A stretch of 24,647 nucleotides of DNA from Christensenella sp. UBA1750 (GCA_002315655.1 DCHO01000008.1:1-24647), one strand, 5' to 3'; shown: positions 15,092 through 23,514, counted from the first letter of the stretch. Notes: generated by a model from the sequence alone, not told the origin. Translations and numbers: made by a program.

Positions 15092-16135
15092 ATGAGGAAA
15101 AAGTTCCTGAAAACGCTGGTATGTCTGATTCTGCTTCTGACCTTCTGCTGTATGTCGTTAACCGGCTGCGGCGCAGAAAAAAAGAAAGACACCTCCGGCA
15201 AGGTGGAAATATACACTTCGATCTATCCGTTTGCCATCGACATGATGGCCGAAAAGCTCAAGGAGGAATTTCCCGAGCTTGACATCGAGTTTTTCTACGG
15301 CGGAACCGGCACATTGCAGACCAAGCTGGCCGGGGAAATGGAGACCGGGACGCTGGGCTGCGACATGATGCTGGTGGCCGAACCCGCTTATTCTCTGGAA
15401 CTCAAGGAAGAGGGCTGGCTGCACAGCTTTGCGGTGGAGAACGCGGACACGCTGCTGCGTTTCCCCTACGACCCGGACGGATATTGGTATCCCGTGCGGG
15501 TGTGCAACATGGTGCTGGCCTACAATCCCGAGCTTTACTCTCCCGAGGAGCTGCCTGCCACCTTCTACGATTTTGCCTACGACGAGTCCTTGAAGGGGCT
15601 GATCTCCATGGGCAATCCTCTGACCTCCGGCACCACCATGGCTGCTATTGCCGCACTTTCCGACAAATACGGCTATGAATATTTTGAAGCTCTTGGCAGA
15701 AACGATGTGATGATCGAGTCCGGCTCCACGGCGCTTGCCAAGCTGCAGACCGGCGAATGCAAGGTCATCATGATCCTTGAGGAATCCGTGCTGAAGGAGC
15801 GCAAGGAAAACGGCTCCGAGCTGGCGTGCATTTATCCCGAGGACGGCGTGATTCTCATGCCCTCCACCGTGATGATTGTGGATGAGGAAAAGTCCCTCAA
15901 CATGAACACCGAAGCCTGCGAACAGATTGCAAGATGGATGCTGAGTGAGGAAGGGCAGCAGCTCATTCTGGAAGCCTATATGCACTCCGTTGCCGCGAAC
16001 ACCGTCGAAACGCCCTACGATTCCGTGGACACCGACCGCCTGATCGCGCAGGACATGGGCGTGGACTGGGAGCGCTGCTACAAGGAACGCGAGGAAATCC
16101 GCACAAAGTTCCAGGAGTACGTTACGGTTGAGTGA
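15092..16135 (+). CDS. ABC transporter substrate-binding lipoprotein (ferric iron/aminoethylphosphonate-type)
   Basis: A 347-residue extracellular solute-binding protein. The signal ends in lipobox LTGC, so Cys26 is lipidated. The mature part begins KVEIYTSIYPFAIDMMAEKL, followed by FFYGGTGTLQTKLAGE and GCDMMLVAEP, the pattern of FbpA/AfuA and PhnS-type family 1 proteins. NPLTSGTTMAAIAAL (about 171-185) is the phosphate- or anion-binding loop seen in that group. The adjacent Tyr pair that FbpA uses for ferric iron is not seen at the usual place, so iron is uncertain; phosphonates, phosphorylated compounds or thiamine-like ligands are alternatives. AAGGGG precedes the ATG. A hairpin (16155-16183) separates it from the permease gene. 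Confidence 0.88.
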   Translation: MRKKFLKTLVCLILLLTFCCMSLTGCGAEKKKDTSGKVEIYTSIYPFAIDMMAEKLKEEFPELDIEFFYGGTGTLQTKLAGEMETGTLGCDMMLVAEPAYSLELKEEGWLHSFAVENADTLLRFPYDPDGYWYPVRVCNMVLAYNPELYSPEELPATFYDFAYDESLKGLISMGNPLTSGTTMAAIAALSDKYGYEYFEALGRNDVMIESGSTALAKLQTGECKVIMILEESVLKERKENGSELACIYPEDGVILMPSTVMIVDEEKSLNMNTEACEQIARWMLSEEGQQLILEAYMHSVAANTVETPYDSVDTDRLIAQDMGVDWERCYKEREEIRTKFQEYVTVE

Positions 16136-16154
16136 TGGACAAAATGACCCTTAA

Positions 16155-16183
16155 GGGGGAAGCTGCCTCCGGTGGCTTCCCCC
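16155..16183 (+). terminator. intercistronic hairpin (attenuator or mRNA stabiliser)
   Basis: Perfect 9-bp stem GGGGGAAGC/GCTTCCCCC (16155-16163, 16175-16183), 11-nt loop, with only a weak T content afterwards. Lying between binding-protein and permease genes, it probably raises the level of the first relative to the rest. Confidence 0.65.
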
Positions 16184-16233
16184 TATCTATTGTGATGGTT
16201 TGATTTCCGTTGTTTGGAATGGAGTAGGCTTTG

Positions 16234-18732
16234 ATGCAGGGACAGAGAAAAGACAGATTCGACCGATCCGAAGCGCGATGCAGGCTGATTCTTTTCGTGC
16301 TTGTGCTGGTTTCCGTCGGGTTGATTTGGGGCGGCGCATGGGGCGTCAGAAAATATGCCGGCTCCGGCTTTGACGCCGAGGACGGTTTTTTGCACATAGA
16401 GGAGCTGTCCAAGGCCATAGACAGGCTGTATGACGATTCGTTTCAGCCGGAGCTTGACGCCATGGGCACGGAGGCAGCCTCCGCGTTTCTTGACCGGGGC
16501 TATGATCTGCTGCTCTCCCAATGGGAGGAAGCAACGGGGAAAGAGATGCAAAGTGCGCTGGATGAATACCTTTCTGCCGCGGAGGGTGACGCTTATGCAG
16601 AAAAGCTCTGCAAGCTGCTGTGCGTGACGTGTTCCGTCTCCGGGACGAAATTGCCTTCCTCAGAAATGAAGTCCGTTTTTTCCCTCTCTTCTGCGGAAAA
16701 AGCTGCGTTCCGGGAAAACCTGACCGCGTGCATTTCAGGCGATTCGGACACGTTGAGCGAGATTGCCGCAGCCGTGTGCGCGGAAGCGGAAACAGAAGAC
16801 CGGCACGCCGTTTTGATACGGTTGTGGTTTGCCACGGCGGGCGACAGTGCAGAAGCGCTGCCCACGGAGCACCTAAACGGGCTGAAAAAGGCCGTTCGTG
16901 ACCCTGAAGCCAGAATCCTCGCCTATGAAATGACGGCAGACGGAGCCATCAACGGATTCACAAGGTTCTTCCTCTCAAACAGCAAGACCATCACCCTGTC
17001 CGGGCTCCTGTTCTTTGCCGACCTTCTGCTGCTCATGCTCCTGATGGCGCGGACTCGCAGTTGGGTCATGGACTGGAAATGGGTGCTCATTCTCCTGATC
17101 GTGGATTTCATGCTGGCATTTCAGGTGCTGCCGCTGGTGTATCTCATCGCAAAAGCCTTCTTCCCGGAGGGCAAGTTCACCTTTGAGGTGTTCAAACGGC
17201 TCTACACTTATCCCATGAACCTGGACGCGCTGAAAAACACGCTCATTTCTGCCGCCGCCACCATGGTGTTCGGCACACTGCTGGCCTTTCCGCTGGCGTG
17301 GCTCGTGGGGCGGACAAACCTTTACGGCAAGCGGTTTTTCCGTTCCCTGTTCGTGATGACCTACATGGTTCCCCCTTATGTGGGAGCAATGGTGTGGCTG
17401 CGGCTGCTCAACCCAAACGTAGGCACCATCAACAAAGTATTGCGGCTGATCTTCCAGCTCGGCGACACGCCCGGGCCTTTGAACATCTATTCTTTAGGCG
17501 GGCTCATCTGGGTGCTCACCACCTTCTATTATCCTTATGCTTTCATTACCATTTCACGAGCCATGGAAAAGATGGATCCCACACTGGAAGAAGCCTCCAG
17601 AATCTCCGGCGCATCCTCGCTGAAAACGCTGCTGCGCATCACGCTGCCCCTGATGACGCCCTCCCTCATTGCGGGGGCGCTGCTGGTGTTCGTCTGCGCC
17701 ATGAGCTGCTACGGCATCCCCTCCATCATCGGTGCGCCGGGCAAGGTGCATACCGTGACGACCCGCATCATCGAATACAACGGTCTTGGCGCCCAGGGCT
17801 TAAGCGATGCGACAGGGCTTGCGGTGTTCCTGATGGTGCTGGCCATCGCCATTCTGTTCCTCTCGGATTTTGTGGTGGCGAAAAAGCAATTCATCACCGT
17901 TTCCGGCAAATCCACCCAGCCCAAGCAGGTCGATTTGGGAAAATGGCGCATTCCCATCACGATTCTGGTTTCTCTGTTTGCCGTCGTCGTGATTCTCATT
18001 CCCTTTACGACGATCCTGCTGACCTCAATGAAGACCGATGTGGGCAAGTCCGTGTTTGCCGCCGGGAACTTCACCCTGTCCCAGTGGAAGACCATTTTCT
18101 CCCGCAAGGAAACGCTGGACTGCCTGAAAAACAGCCTTACCTTCGGCGCGGCAGCGGCCACCATCGGCATTTTCGTGGCCTGCGCCATGAGCTATCTGCT
18201 CCAAAGAACCAAGGTTCGCGGCAGAAAGATTCCTGATTTTCTCATCACCTTAGGCTCCGGCACCCCCTCGGTAGTCATCGCGCTGGGGCTGATCATGACC
18301 ATGAAGGGCGATTTCGGCATCAACATCTACAACACCGCCTATATCATCATTATCGCCTACTTAATTAAGTATCTTATGATGGGCATGAGGTGCGTGGTTT
18401 CGGCCATGAGCCAAACCCATGTGTCGCTGGAAGAATGTTCCCAGATTTCCGGCGCGTCCTGGTTCAGAACCATGTTCCGCATCACGGGGCCGCTGATCCT
18501 CCCCTCCATCGCGGCAGGCTGGTTTCTGATTTTCATCCCCTGCTTCTATGAGCTCTCCATGACCACCCTGCTCTACTCCAACACCACAAAGACCCTCGGC
18601 TTTCAGCTTTACGAATACTGGACGTTCACGAGCCAGCCGCAGAGCTGCGCCATGGCCTTCGGCATCCTGATTCTCGTGGTTCTGCTGAACCTTCTGCTCA
18701 ACAAAATCACCAAAGGAAAGTTTGCAATCTGA
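16234..18732 (+). CDS. double-length ABC permease (FbpB/PhnU-like) with extra N-terminal extracytoplasmic domain
   Basis: An 832-residue membrane protein made of two fused permease halves. The first half has the EAA loop EEASRISGASSLKTLLRITLP and the second EECSQISGASWFRTMFRITGP, both contacts for the ATPase; each half has about six helices, so one chain forms the whole pore. Standard members have about 550 residues. Here the first helix (about 17-38) is followed by about 200 soluble, acidic, helix-rich residues (45-235) before the next helix, and these should face outward. I do not recognise that domain. The ATG at 16234 has GGAG 9 nt upstream; an in-frame TTG at 16231 is less likely. The ATPase gene follows after 15 nt. 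Confidence 0.9.
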   Translation: MQGQRKDRFDRSEARCRLILFVLVLVSVGLIWGGAWGVRKYAGSGFDAEDGFLHIEELSKAIDRLYDDSFQPELDAMGTEAASAFLDRGYDLLLSQWEEATGKEMQSALDEYLSAAEGDAYAEKLCKLLCVTCSVSGTKLPSSEMKSVFSLSSAEKAAFRENLTACISGDSDTLSEIAAAVCAEAETEDRHAVLIRLWFATAGDSAEALPTEHLNGLKKAVRDPEARILAYEMTADGAINGFTRFFLSNSKTITLSGLLFFADLLLLMLLMARTRSWVMDWKWVLILLIVDFMLAFQVLPLVYLIAKAFFPEGKFTFEVFKRLYTYPMNLDALKNTLISAAATMVFGTLLAFPLAWLVGRTNLYGKRFFRSLFVMTYMVPPYVGAMVWLRLLNPNVGTINKVLRLIFQLGDTPGPLNIYSLGGLIWVLTTFYYPYAFITISRAMEKMDPTLEEASRISGASSLKTLLRITLPLMTPSLIAGALLVFVCAMSCYGIPSIIGAPGKVHTVTTRIIEYNGLGAQGLSDATGLAVFLMVLAIAILFLSDFVVAKKQFITVSGKSTQPKQVDLGKWRIPITILVSLFAVVVILIPFTTILLTSMKTDVGKSVFAAGNFTLSQWKTIFSRKETLDCLKNSLTFGAAAATIGIFVACAMSYLLQRTKVRGRKIPDFLITLGSGTPSVVIALGLIMTMKGDFGINIYNTAYIIIIAYLIKYLMMGMRCVVSAMSQTHVSLEECSQISGASWFRTMFRITGPLILPSIAAGWFLIFIPCFYELSMTTLLYSNTTKTLGFQLYEYWTFTSQPQSCAMAFGILILVVLLNLLLNKITKGKFAI

Positions 18733-18747
18733 TAAAGGATAAATCAC

Positions 18748-19821
18748 ATGGCAAGTATTACGATCAGAAACGTGAACAAGTCCTTCGACAACACCATGGT
18801 ATTGAAGGATTTCAATGAAACCATTGCAGACGGGGAATTTGTCACCCTGCTCGGCCCCTCGGGCTGCGGCAAGACGACCATGCTGCGGATGATCGCAGGC
18901 TTTGAGCGCCCCGACACGGGAGAAATCCTCATCGGCGACAAGGTCGTCTCCTCCGGCAAAACCTTTCTGCCGCCCGAAAAGCGCGGCATCGGCATGGTGT
19001 TCCAGTCCTACGCCGTGTGGCCGCACATGACGGTGTTTGACAATGTGGCCTATCCGCTGACCGTGCAGAAGCTGAAAAAGGACGCAATCCGGCAAGAGGT
19101 GGAGCGTGTTCTTGAGATCGTCCATCTGACGCAGTACGCAGAGCGCGTGCCCAGCCAGTTATCCGGCGGTCAGCAGCAGCGCGTGGCGCTGGCGAGAGCG
19201 CTGGTGGCCAGACCGCAGGTTCTGCTGCTGGATGAGCCGCTTTCCAACCTCGATGCAAAGCTCCGGGAAAGTATGCGCTTTGAGATCAAGGAGATTCAGA
19301 CGCGCCTGGGCATCACGGTCATTTACGTCACCCACGACCAGGCAGAGGCGATGGCCATGTCCGACCGCATCGTTCTCATCAACGACGGCGTCGTGCAGCA
19401 GTCTGCCTCCCCCGCCGAGCTTTACGATCACCCGATCAACCAGTTTGCGGCAGACTTTTTAGGGAAGGTCGTGTTCCTGAAAGGGGAAATCCGGGACGGC
19501 AGAATCCATCCGGACGGCACAGACCAGACATTGCGCTATGATGGAAACAGGCAGGGGCGCATCGAGCTTGCGCTGCGGCCGGAGCGCATCAGCCTCTCCA
19601 CGGAATCGGGCGAACTGGAAGGGGTAATGGTAAGCCGGTTCTACTTAGGCGATGTCAGCGACTGCCGTGTCAGGGTCGGTTCTGTCGATTTCAGAGTCAT
19701 CGCGCCGCCCGAGACCTTCTACCGCCTAAATCCGGGAGACAGGGTTTTTCTGACGCTTCGGGAAAAGCTCCTCTTTGACGAGGACGGCTCGTTGGAGGAC
19801 AAGCTCAGAATCAGGACATGA
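18748..19821 (+). CDS. ABC transporter ATPase (FbpC/PotA/PhnT-like)
   Basis: A 357-residue ATPase energising the import system encoded upstream. Walker A GPSGCGKTT (36-44), Q-loop FQSYAVWPH, signature LSGGQQQR (138-145), Walker B LLLDEP (159-164), D-loop SNLDAKLR and switch His196 are all intact. After about residue 240 comes a TOBE-type regulatory tail: ALRPERISLS, then GVMVSRFYLGDVSDCRVRVG and a final strand set ending near GDRVFLTLREK. This is the usual length and layout of the CUT/iron/polyamine ATPase group. AAAGGA lies 8 nt before the ATG. Ligand specificity is not encoded here. Confidence 0.94.
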   Translation: MASITIRNVNKSFDNTMVLKDFNETIADGEFVTLLGPSGCGKTTMLRMIAGFERPDTGEILIGDKVVSSGKTFLPPEKRGIGMVFQSYAVWPHMTVFDNVAYPLTVQKLKKDAIRQEVERVLEIVHLTQYAERVPSQLSGGQQQRVALARALVARPQVLLLDEPLSNLDAKLRESMRFEIKEIQTRLGITVIYVTHDQAEAMAMSDRIVLINDGVVQQSASPAELYDHPINQFAADFLGKVVFLKGEIRDGRIHPDGTDQTLRYDGNRQGRIELALRPERISLSTESGELEGVMVSRFYLGDVSDCRVRVGSVDFRVIAPPETFYRLNPGDRVFLTLREKLLFDEDGSLEDKLRIRT

Positions 19822-19904
19822 ATCTGGTCGGGAAGGCTGCGCCGTCCGATCAGTCTCATCATACAAAAACATAAGCGCCGAAAACGGCGGGAAAGGAAAC
19901 AAAT

Positions 19905-20816
19905 ATGGAAAAACTGGACAGAAAAGTCGAAGAATTGGAAATGCTGTCGCACGGCTACTGGGGAAAGGTGTATATTCTTTCAGACGATCTGCTGCTCAAG
20001 ATCAGCAGCAGCACCGAGGAAATGATGAAGGACGAATTCAACCGTTTCCGCACGGTGTTCGAGGCGGGCGTGCCCTGCGTGGAGCCCGTCAAGATGGTGG
20101 AGACCGATCAGGGCATCGGCTACATCGTGCAGCGCATTCAGGGCGGCTCCATCGCCCGCAGAGCCTCCCAGCATCTGGAGGATATGGAAACCTACATTGA
20201 CGCCTACACCGGCCTTGCGAAGAAGATGTGGGCGGTCAGAATCCCCGAAGGTTCCCTTCCCAACGCAAAGGACGACCTGCTTGCGGCGGGAGACCGCATT
20301 TCCGACTTCATGGATCCCGAAGTGATGCGGGAATACCGCGAGTTCGTCAAAGCGATGCCGGATGAGGATCGTTTTCTGCACACCGACTACCATTGGAGCA
20401 ACGTGATGTACAACAACGGCGACTGCAAGCTCATCGACATGAACTACGCCCTGCGCGGACACCCCGCCTTTGACATGATGGCGGTGTCCCATATGTACTG
20501 GCTGCTCCGGGATTATCCCCTGAAAATGAGCTATCAGGACATCTTCCGCATCACCGCCGACGAAGCCTCTCATGTATGGGACGGCTTCTGCGAGCGAGTG
20601 TTCGCCGGGCTTCCTGCACAGGTTGCCGCAGATCGCAAGAAAATGCTGGAAAGCATGGGGCGCATCTACTTCACGCGGAACATGAGCAACGAATATGCGA
20701 TGGGGACGCTCTCTGAAAAGACCGTCAGCGACATGAAAACCTTTGTGGAGGATGTGCTGAGGGAGGACAAGGATTTCATTCTCCGTGTTATGAACGAATG
20801 GAAGCTGGAAGACTGA
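19905..20816 (+). CDS. aminoglycoside/choline kinase-like phosphotransferase
   Basis: A 303-residue protein with an eukaryotic-kinase-like APH fold. Residues: Lys32 in LLLKIS as ATP-binding lysine; catalytic loop HTDYHWSNVM with His159, Asp161 and Asn166; metal Asp178 in LIDMNYALRG; and Asp190 in HPAFDMM. All catalytic positions are kept, so it is probably active on a small hydroxylated molecule. AAAGGA lies 7-8 nt before the ATG, preceded by a small stem CGCCG/CGGCG (19876-19889). It lies 83 nt after the ATPase with no clear terminator or promoter between, so it is likely co-transcribed and may phosphorylate the imported ligand. Antibiotic resistance is possible but not supported by context. 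Confidence 0.88.
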   Translation: MEKLDRKVEELEMLSHGYWGKVYILSDDLLLKISSSTEEMMKDEFNRFRTVFEAGVPCVEPVKMVETDQGIGYIVQRIQGGSIARRASQHLEDMETYIDAYTGLAKKMWAVRIPEGSLPNAKDDLLAAGDRISDFMDPEVMREYREFVKAMPDEDRFLHTDYHWSNVMYNNGDCKLIDMNYALRGHPAFDMMAVSHMYWLLRDYPLKMSYQDIFRITADEASHVWDGFCERVFAGLPAQVAADRKKMLESMGRIYFTRNMSNEYAMGTLSEKTVSDMKTFVEDVLREDKDFILRVMNEWKLED

Positions 20817-20870
20817 TTCATCGGGGATTCCGTCTGAAATCAGAAGCCGAAAACCAATACGGCGAAAGAA

Positions 20871-20915
20871 AAACACAGCAGCGCAGATTCTAAGCTGAAT
20901 CTGCCTGCTGTGTTT
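20871..20915. terminator. bidirectional terminator
   Basis: Arms 20871-20890 and 20897-20915 pair AAACACAGCAG with its complement, then GCAGATTC/GAATCTGC, with one small mismatch or bulge and a 6-nt loop. It is flanked by A's on the left and T5 on the right. It ends the phosphotransferase transcript and the small minus-strand gene. Confidence 0.9.
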
Positions 20916-20934
20916 TTGTCATTTGGTTTGGAAA

Positions 20935-21138
20935 TTATTCCGCGACCTTCTGCTCGCGCTCAACGGTGCGCTTGATTTCCTCATCAAGAGGCTTGTTCTG
21001 TTCCGCAACTTCCTTGCCCTTGGCAATATAGCCGTTGATCTTTTCGCAGACCTTCTCATTGATGGTCGCGGCAAAACCGACCTGGGCATAAATCATGTCC
21101 TTAATGACATTCTGCGCCTTTTCCTGATTGAAAAACAT
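20935..21138 (-). CDS. small helical protein of unknown function
   Basis: A 67-residue, highly charged protein predicted to be almost wholly helical, with heptad-like hydrophobics (QNVIKDMIYAQVGFAATINE, then INGYIAKGKEVAEQ and EEIKRTVEREQ). The look is phasin- or coiled-coil-like, but I cannot assign it to a family. I chose the ATG at 21138 because AAGGAG lies 8 nt upstream; an in-frame ATG at 21156 sits just before that site. No signal peptide or membrane segment. It is monocistronic, with a strong promoter (21212-21240), a ~67-nt leader with an imperfect hairpin, and a terminator at 20871-20915. Confidence 0.8.
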   Translation of the reverse strand: MFFNQEKAQNVIKDMIYAQVGFAATINEKVCEKINGYIAKGKEVAEQNKPLDEEIKRTVEREQKVAE

Positions 21139-21170
21139 GGGAAACACTCCTTTCATCTGTAAAGCTGCTT

Positions 21171-21199
21171 AAGGCTTTTGCTGTATGTGCAAAAGGCTT
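21171..21199 (-). other. imperfect hairpin in the leader of the small helical protein gene
   Basis: Arms 21171-21181 and 21189-21199 pair over 11 positions with one mismatch and a 7-nt loop. It lies between the predicted transcript start (~21205) and the ribosome binding site. It could stabilise the mRNA or be regulatory. Confidence 0.5.
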
Positions 21200-21211
21200 T
21201 GCTCTATACAA

Positions 21212-21240
21212 AGCATAGTGCGAAATAAGTAAAATGTCAA
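21212..21240 (-). promoter_or_regulatory. strong promoter of the small helical protein gene
   Basis: Minus strand: TTGACA (21235-21240, consensus), 17-nt spacer, TATGCT (21212-21217). Confidence 0.75.
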
Positions 21241-21292
21241 GACAAATCCGGCACAAAATCAAGAATCGAAGCCTGTTTTGGAAGCAAAAAAT

Positions 21293-21323
21293 GCCCGCCG
21301 GGAATACGGGCTTCCTGACGGGC
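21293..21323 (-). terminator. terminator of the membrane protein gene
   Basis: Arms 21293-21304 and 21312-21323 pair over 12 positions with one mismatch and one wobble, 7-nt loop. On the minus strand they are followed by ATTTTTT (21286-21292). It lies about 22 nt after the stop at 21346. Confidence 0.85.
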
Positions 21324-21345
21324 GAAAGGAGGAATATATAAAGGA

Positions 21346-21897
21346 TTACTTTTGTTCCGCAATACTCGTTTTTGCATAGCGGGTCTTCTTGTCGTAATAC
21401 TTGGCCGAGACCAACACCAGCACGGTCAGCCCTAAAATCAGCTTGGACAGCGGGCGGATGCCAAAGACAGGCAGTTTTCCTGAAAAATAGGAAATGCCAA
21501 GGCGGGCAATGACGGAGAGGATGATGGTGACGGACAGAACATAGGATTTGGTTTTGCCTAAATCTTTGGCGACGGTCAGCGTGAAGGCGCAGGCAAATGA
21601 AAGCACCAGCAGGAGCACATTGACGGTTTGGAGGCTCTTTGCGCCGAGAATGCCCAACGCTTCCGTGACGGTGTACATTGCCATAAAGCAGACGAAAAAC
21701 TTCGCGCTCTTTTCCTTTGTAAAGCCGGTAAACAGATAGACCGCACCAAAGCCCGCCGTAATCAGCAGTCCGACGGAGGTGAGCATCTGAAACACCGGCG
21801 CACCTTTGACCATCAGCGCATAAACATTTGCAGCAACCACCGCGCACAGCAGGACGGCAAACAGGTTCATGCGCGTTTTCATGGATTTTTCAGCCAT
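21346..21897 (-). CDS. six-helix membrane protein of unknown function
   Basis: A 183-residue protein with about six hydrophobic segments (roughly 11-29, 36-56, 66-85, 90-108, 117-136, 145-164), separated by short charged loops (FTKEKSAK, KDLGKTKSY) and ending in a basic tail KYYDKKTRYAKT. No catalytic or transport motif is recognised. AAAGGAG lies 6 nt before the ATG. It is monocistronic, terminated at 21293-21323. Upstream there is a 14-bp palindrome (21978-21991) but no clear consensus promoter; TTGATG/TACTCT-like elements are weak. Transporter accessory or sensor roles are both guesses. Confidence 0.82.
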   Translation of the reverse strand: MAEKSMKTRMNLFAVLLCAVVAANVYALMVKGAPVFQMLTSVGLLITAGFGAVYLFTGFTKEKSAKFFVCFMAMYTVTEALGILGAKSLQTVNVLLLVLSFACAFTLTVAKDLGKTKSYVLSVTIILSVIARLGISYFSGKLPVFGIRPLSKLILGLTVLVLVSAKYYDKKTRYAKTSIAEQK

Positions 21898-21977
21898 ACG
21901 AAACTCCTTTCCCGAAAGGGATGTTGGATTGACCCCCTTTTTCAGGAACAGAGTAGCACATCAAGTCCCGTTTGTCC

Positions 21978-21991
21978 GTTGCAAATGCAAC
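21978..21991. promoter_or_regulatory. perfect palindrome, possible operator
   Basis: GTTGCA-AA-TGCAAC, 6-bp arms with a 2-nt centre, in the gap between the membrane protein gene and the next operon's terminator, about 80 nt upstream of the membrane protein's ATG. No regulator gene is nearby. Confidence 0.35.
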
Positions 21992-22029
21992 AATGGTGAA
22001 AATTCATCTCTTATATAGATTTGAAAAAA

Positions 22030-22061
22030 GCATCTGACCGCGTTTTGTTTCGGTCAGATGC
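22030..22061 (-). terminator. terminator of the aldolase/sialidase-like operon
   Basis: Perfect 11-bp stem, GCATCTGACCG (22030-22040) and its complement (22051-22061), 10-nt loop. On the minus strand it is followed by T6 (22024-22029). It lies 8 nt after the stop at 22069. Confidence 0.95.
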
Positions 22062-22068
22062 CCTTTCT

Positions 22069-23499
22069 TTATTTCAATAAGTCGCGGTAGTTCTTCACCC
22101 GATGCAGAACGGAATAGTTCGCATCGTGGAAATTGCGCGCACCGTTTAGGGACGTGCGGGAGAGGTACAGAATGTCATCGCCGTCCACAAGGAAGGAAAC
22201 GTACTGGAAGCCGACGTCGCCGGACTTTTCCTTGCGGTAGTCAAGCAGTATTCTTGCGATCTTCCAGTCCTTTAAGTCCTTGGAATACTGCAAGGCCAGC
22301 ACGTTGCGCTGCATACAGTTGCCGGGCTCCACAATGATGTTGCCGATAGCAAGATAGCAGCCGGAGTTCGCATCATAGAGAATGTGGGTCTTGCTGTTGC
22401 TGCCGGAAGGCAGATTGATAAAGGAATTAAAGGTCATAGGCGCTTCGGGGTTTTCCGCATCCACGGTAAAGGCGCAGGCAACGCCGTGATCGGGACGGCA
22501 GCCGACCAGACCCACGCGCATGATGTTCATGAGCTTGCCTTCGGGAGACACCACAACGCTACCCTCCAGCAGCCCGGAGCTCTTGCCCAAGGGCGCACCT
22601 TCCCATGCGGAATCGTAGGAAATGAGCTCGGTGCAGCTCCAGTTGTCGCTATTCAGCAGATCGGCGTCCTCGTCAATGGACAGCACGCCGACAGAGTGCC
22701 CGCCAACAGCCCACGCGCCGTAATCCACGGACACCCACAAACGGTGGTTGAACTTTACAATGGGCATCGGCGTGCGCTGCCAGCCCGCCGCCTTGTTGGA
22801 GGACGAGCCCACAAAGAGTTTGACGGGCTTTGACCAGGTTTTGCCCTCGTCCCGACTCTCGCCGATCAGAATGTCGCCGTACTCCGTGGAGCAGCTTTGC
22901 ATATACAGTCTGCCCTTGTGGGTGAACAGCGTGCCCCAGAAGCAGGGGAACAGGTCGGTGACATACTGCCACGACTTCCCGCCGTCCTCGGAGCGATAGA
23001 TGAGGGTGAGGTTCTGGGGCGCTTCCATGGCAAAAACATCCATGGAGGCCAGCAAAACGCCGTTATCCAGCTTCACAAGAGACGGGCTGCACAGGGCTTT
23101 GCCGGAGAAGGCATACACATCATCGTTCGGGTGCAGATAGTTGACGATGCTGCCGGGCTCCCCCTGCCTGCCGCCGGGGACTTCGCCCGTGCGCACATAG
23201 CGCGGGGCGCAGGCTCCCGTGCCGTCTAAACGGCTGACGGTAAACTCGTAGTCTGTATTCTCATCAAGGCCTTCCACCTTGAAGGTGTTCTTCCCGCTCG
23301 GCACGGCAAAGGAGTTTAGATTGCCGCCCATTTTGCGCCAAGAAACGATATGCCCGCTTTCGGGCTTGCCGTTGTCGATAAACTCCGCTTCAAACCAATC
23401 CTCGTGCGGCGCAATGCGCACCACAAAGGGATTTTGTGCCTCCTGCAGATTCAGTGCCGGGCGATACGGTCTGTATCCCCAGCCGGAAATTCCTTTCAT
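22069..23499 (-). CDS. FN3 domain + sialidase-like (BNR/Asp-box) protein
   Basis: A 476-residue protein. Residues about 25-105 look like a fibronectin type III domain (DENTDYEFTVSR, then RYVRTGEVPG). The rest is a six-bladed propeller of the sialidase superfamily, with Asp boxes SEDGGKSW (170-177) and SRDEGKTW (215-222) and repeated strands such as CSPSLVKLDNGVLLASMD. No FRIP motif or clear sialidase Arg triad is recognised, so sialidase activity is doubtful; glycan binding or another glycosidase activity is possible. There is no signal peptide, so it is probably cytoplasmic. AAAGGAG lies 10 nt before the ATG, overlapping the end of the aldolase gene 15 nt upstream, so the two are an operon. 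Confidence 0.82.
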   Translation of the reverse strand: MKGISGWGYRPYRPALNLQEAQNPFVVRIAPHEDWFEAEFIDNGKPESGHIVSWRKMGGNLNSFAVPSGKNTFKVEGLDENTDYEFTVSRLDGTGACAPRYVRTGEVPGGRQGEPGSIVNYLHPNDDVYAFSGKALCSPSLVKLDNGVLLASMDVFAMEAPQNLTLIYRSEDGGKSWQYVTDLFPCFWGTLFTHKGRLYMQSCSTEYGDILIGESRDEGKTWSKPVKLFVGSSSNKAAGWQRTPMPIVKFNHRLWVSVDYGAWAVGGHSVGVLSIDEDADLLNSDNWSCTELISYDSAWEGAPLGKSSGLLEGSVVVSPEGKLMNIMRVGLVGCRPDHGVACAFTVDAENPEAPMTFNSFINLPSGSNSKTHILYDANSGCYLAIGNIIVEPGNCMQRNVLALQYSKDLKDWKIARILLDYRKEKSGDVGFQYVSFLVDGDDILYLSRTSLNGARNFHDANYSVLHRVKNYRDLLK

Positions 23500-23514
23500 G
23501 CTCCTAATTCTCCT

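Noticed and set aside
15158..15985. Minus-strand open frame of 275 codons
   Set aside because: Antisense shadow of the substrate-binding lipoprotein gene; His/Gly-rich and with no recognisable family.
19905..20816. Aminoglycoside resistance gene
   Set aside because: The APH fold is shared by many metabolic kinases, and the gene follows an ABC importer with no mobile-element context, so a resistance call is not supported.
19980..20876. Minus-strand open frame of 298 codons
   Set aside because: Antisense to the phosphotransferase gene, whose catalytic motifs are intact; it also runs into the terminator.
21324..21345. AGGAGG-like ribosome binding site on the plus strand
   Set aside because: No start codon or coding frame follows; it is the complement of the 3' region of the minus-strand membrane protein transcript.
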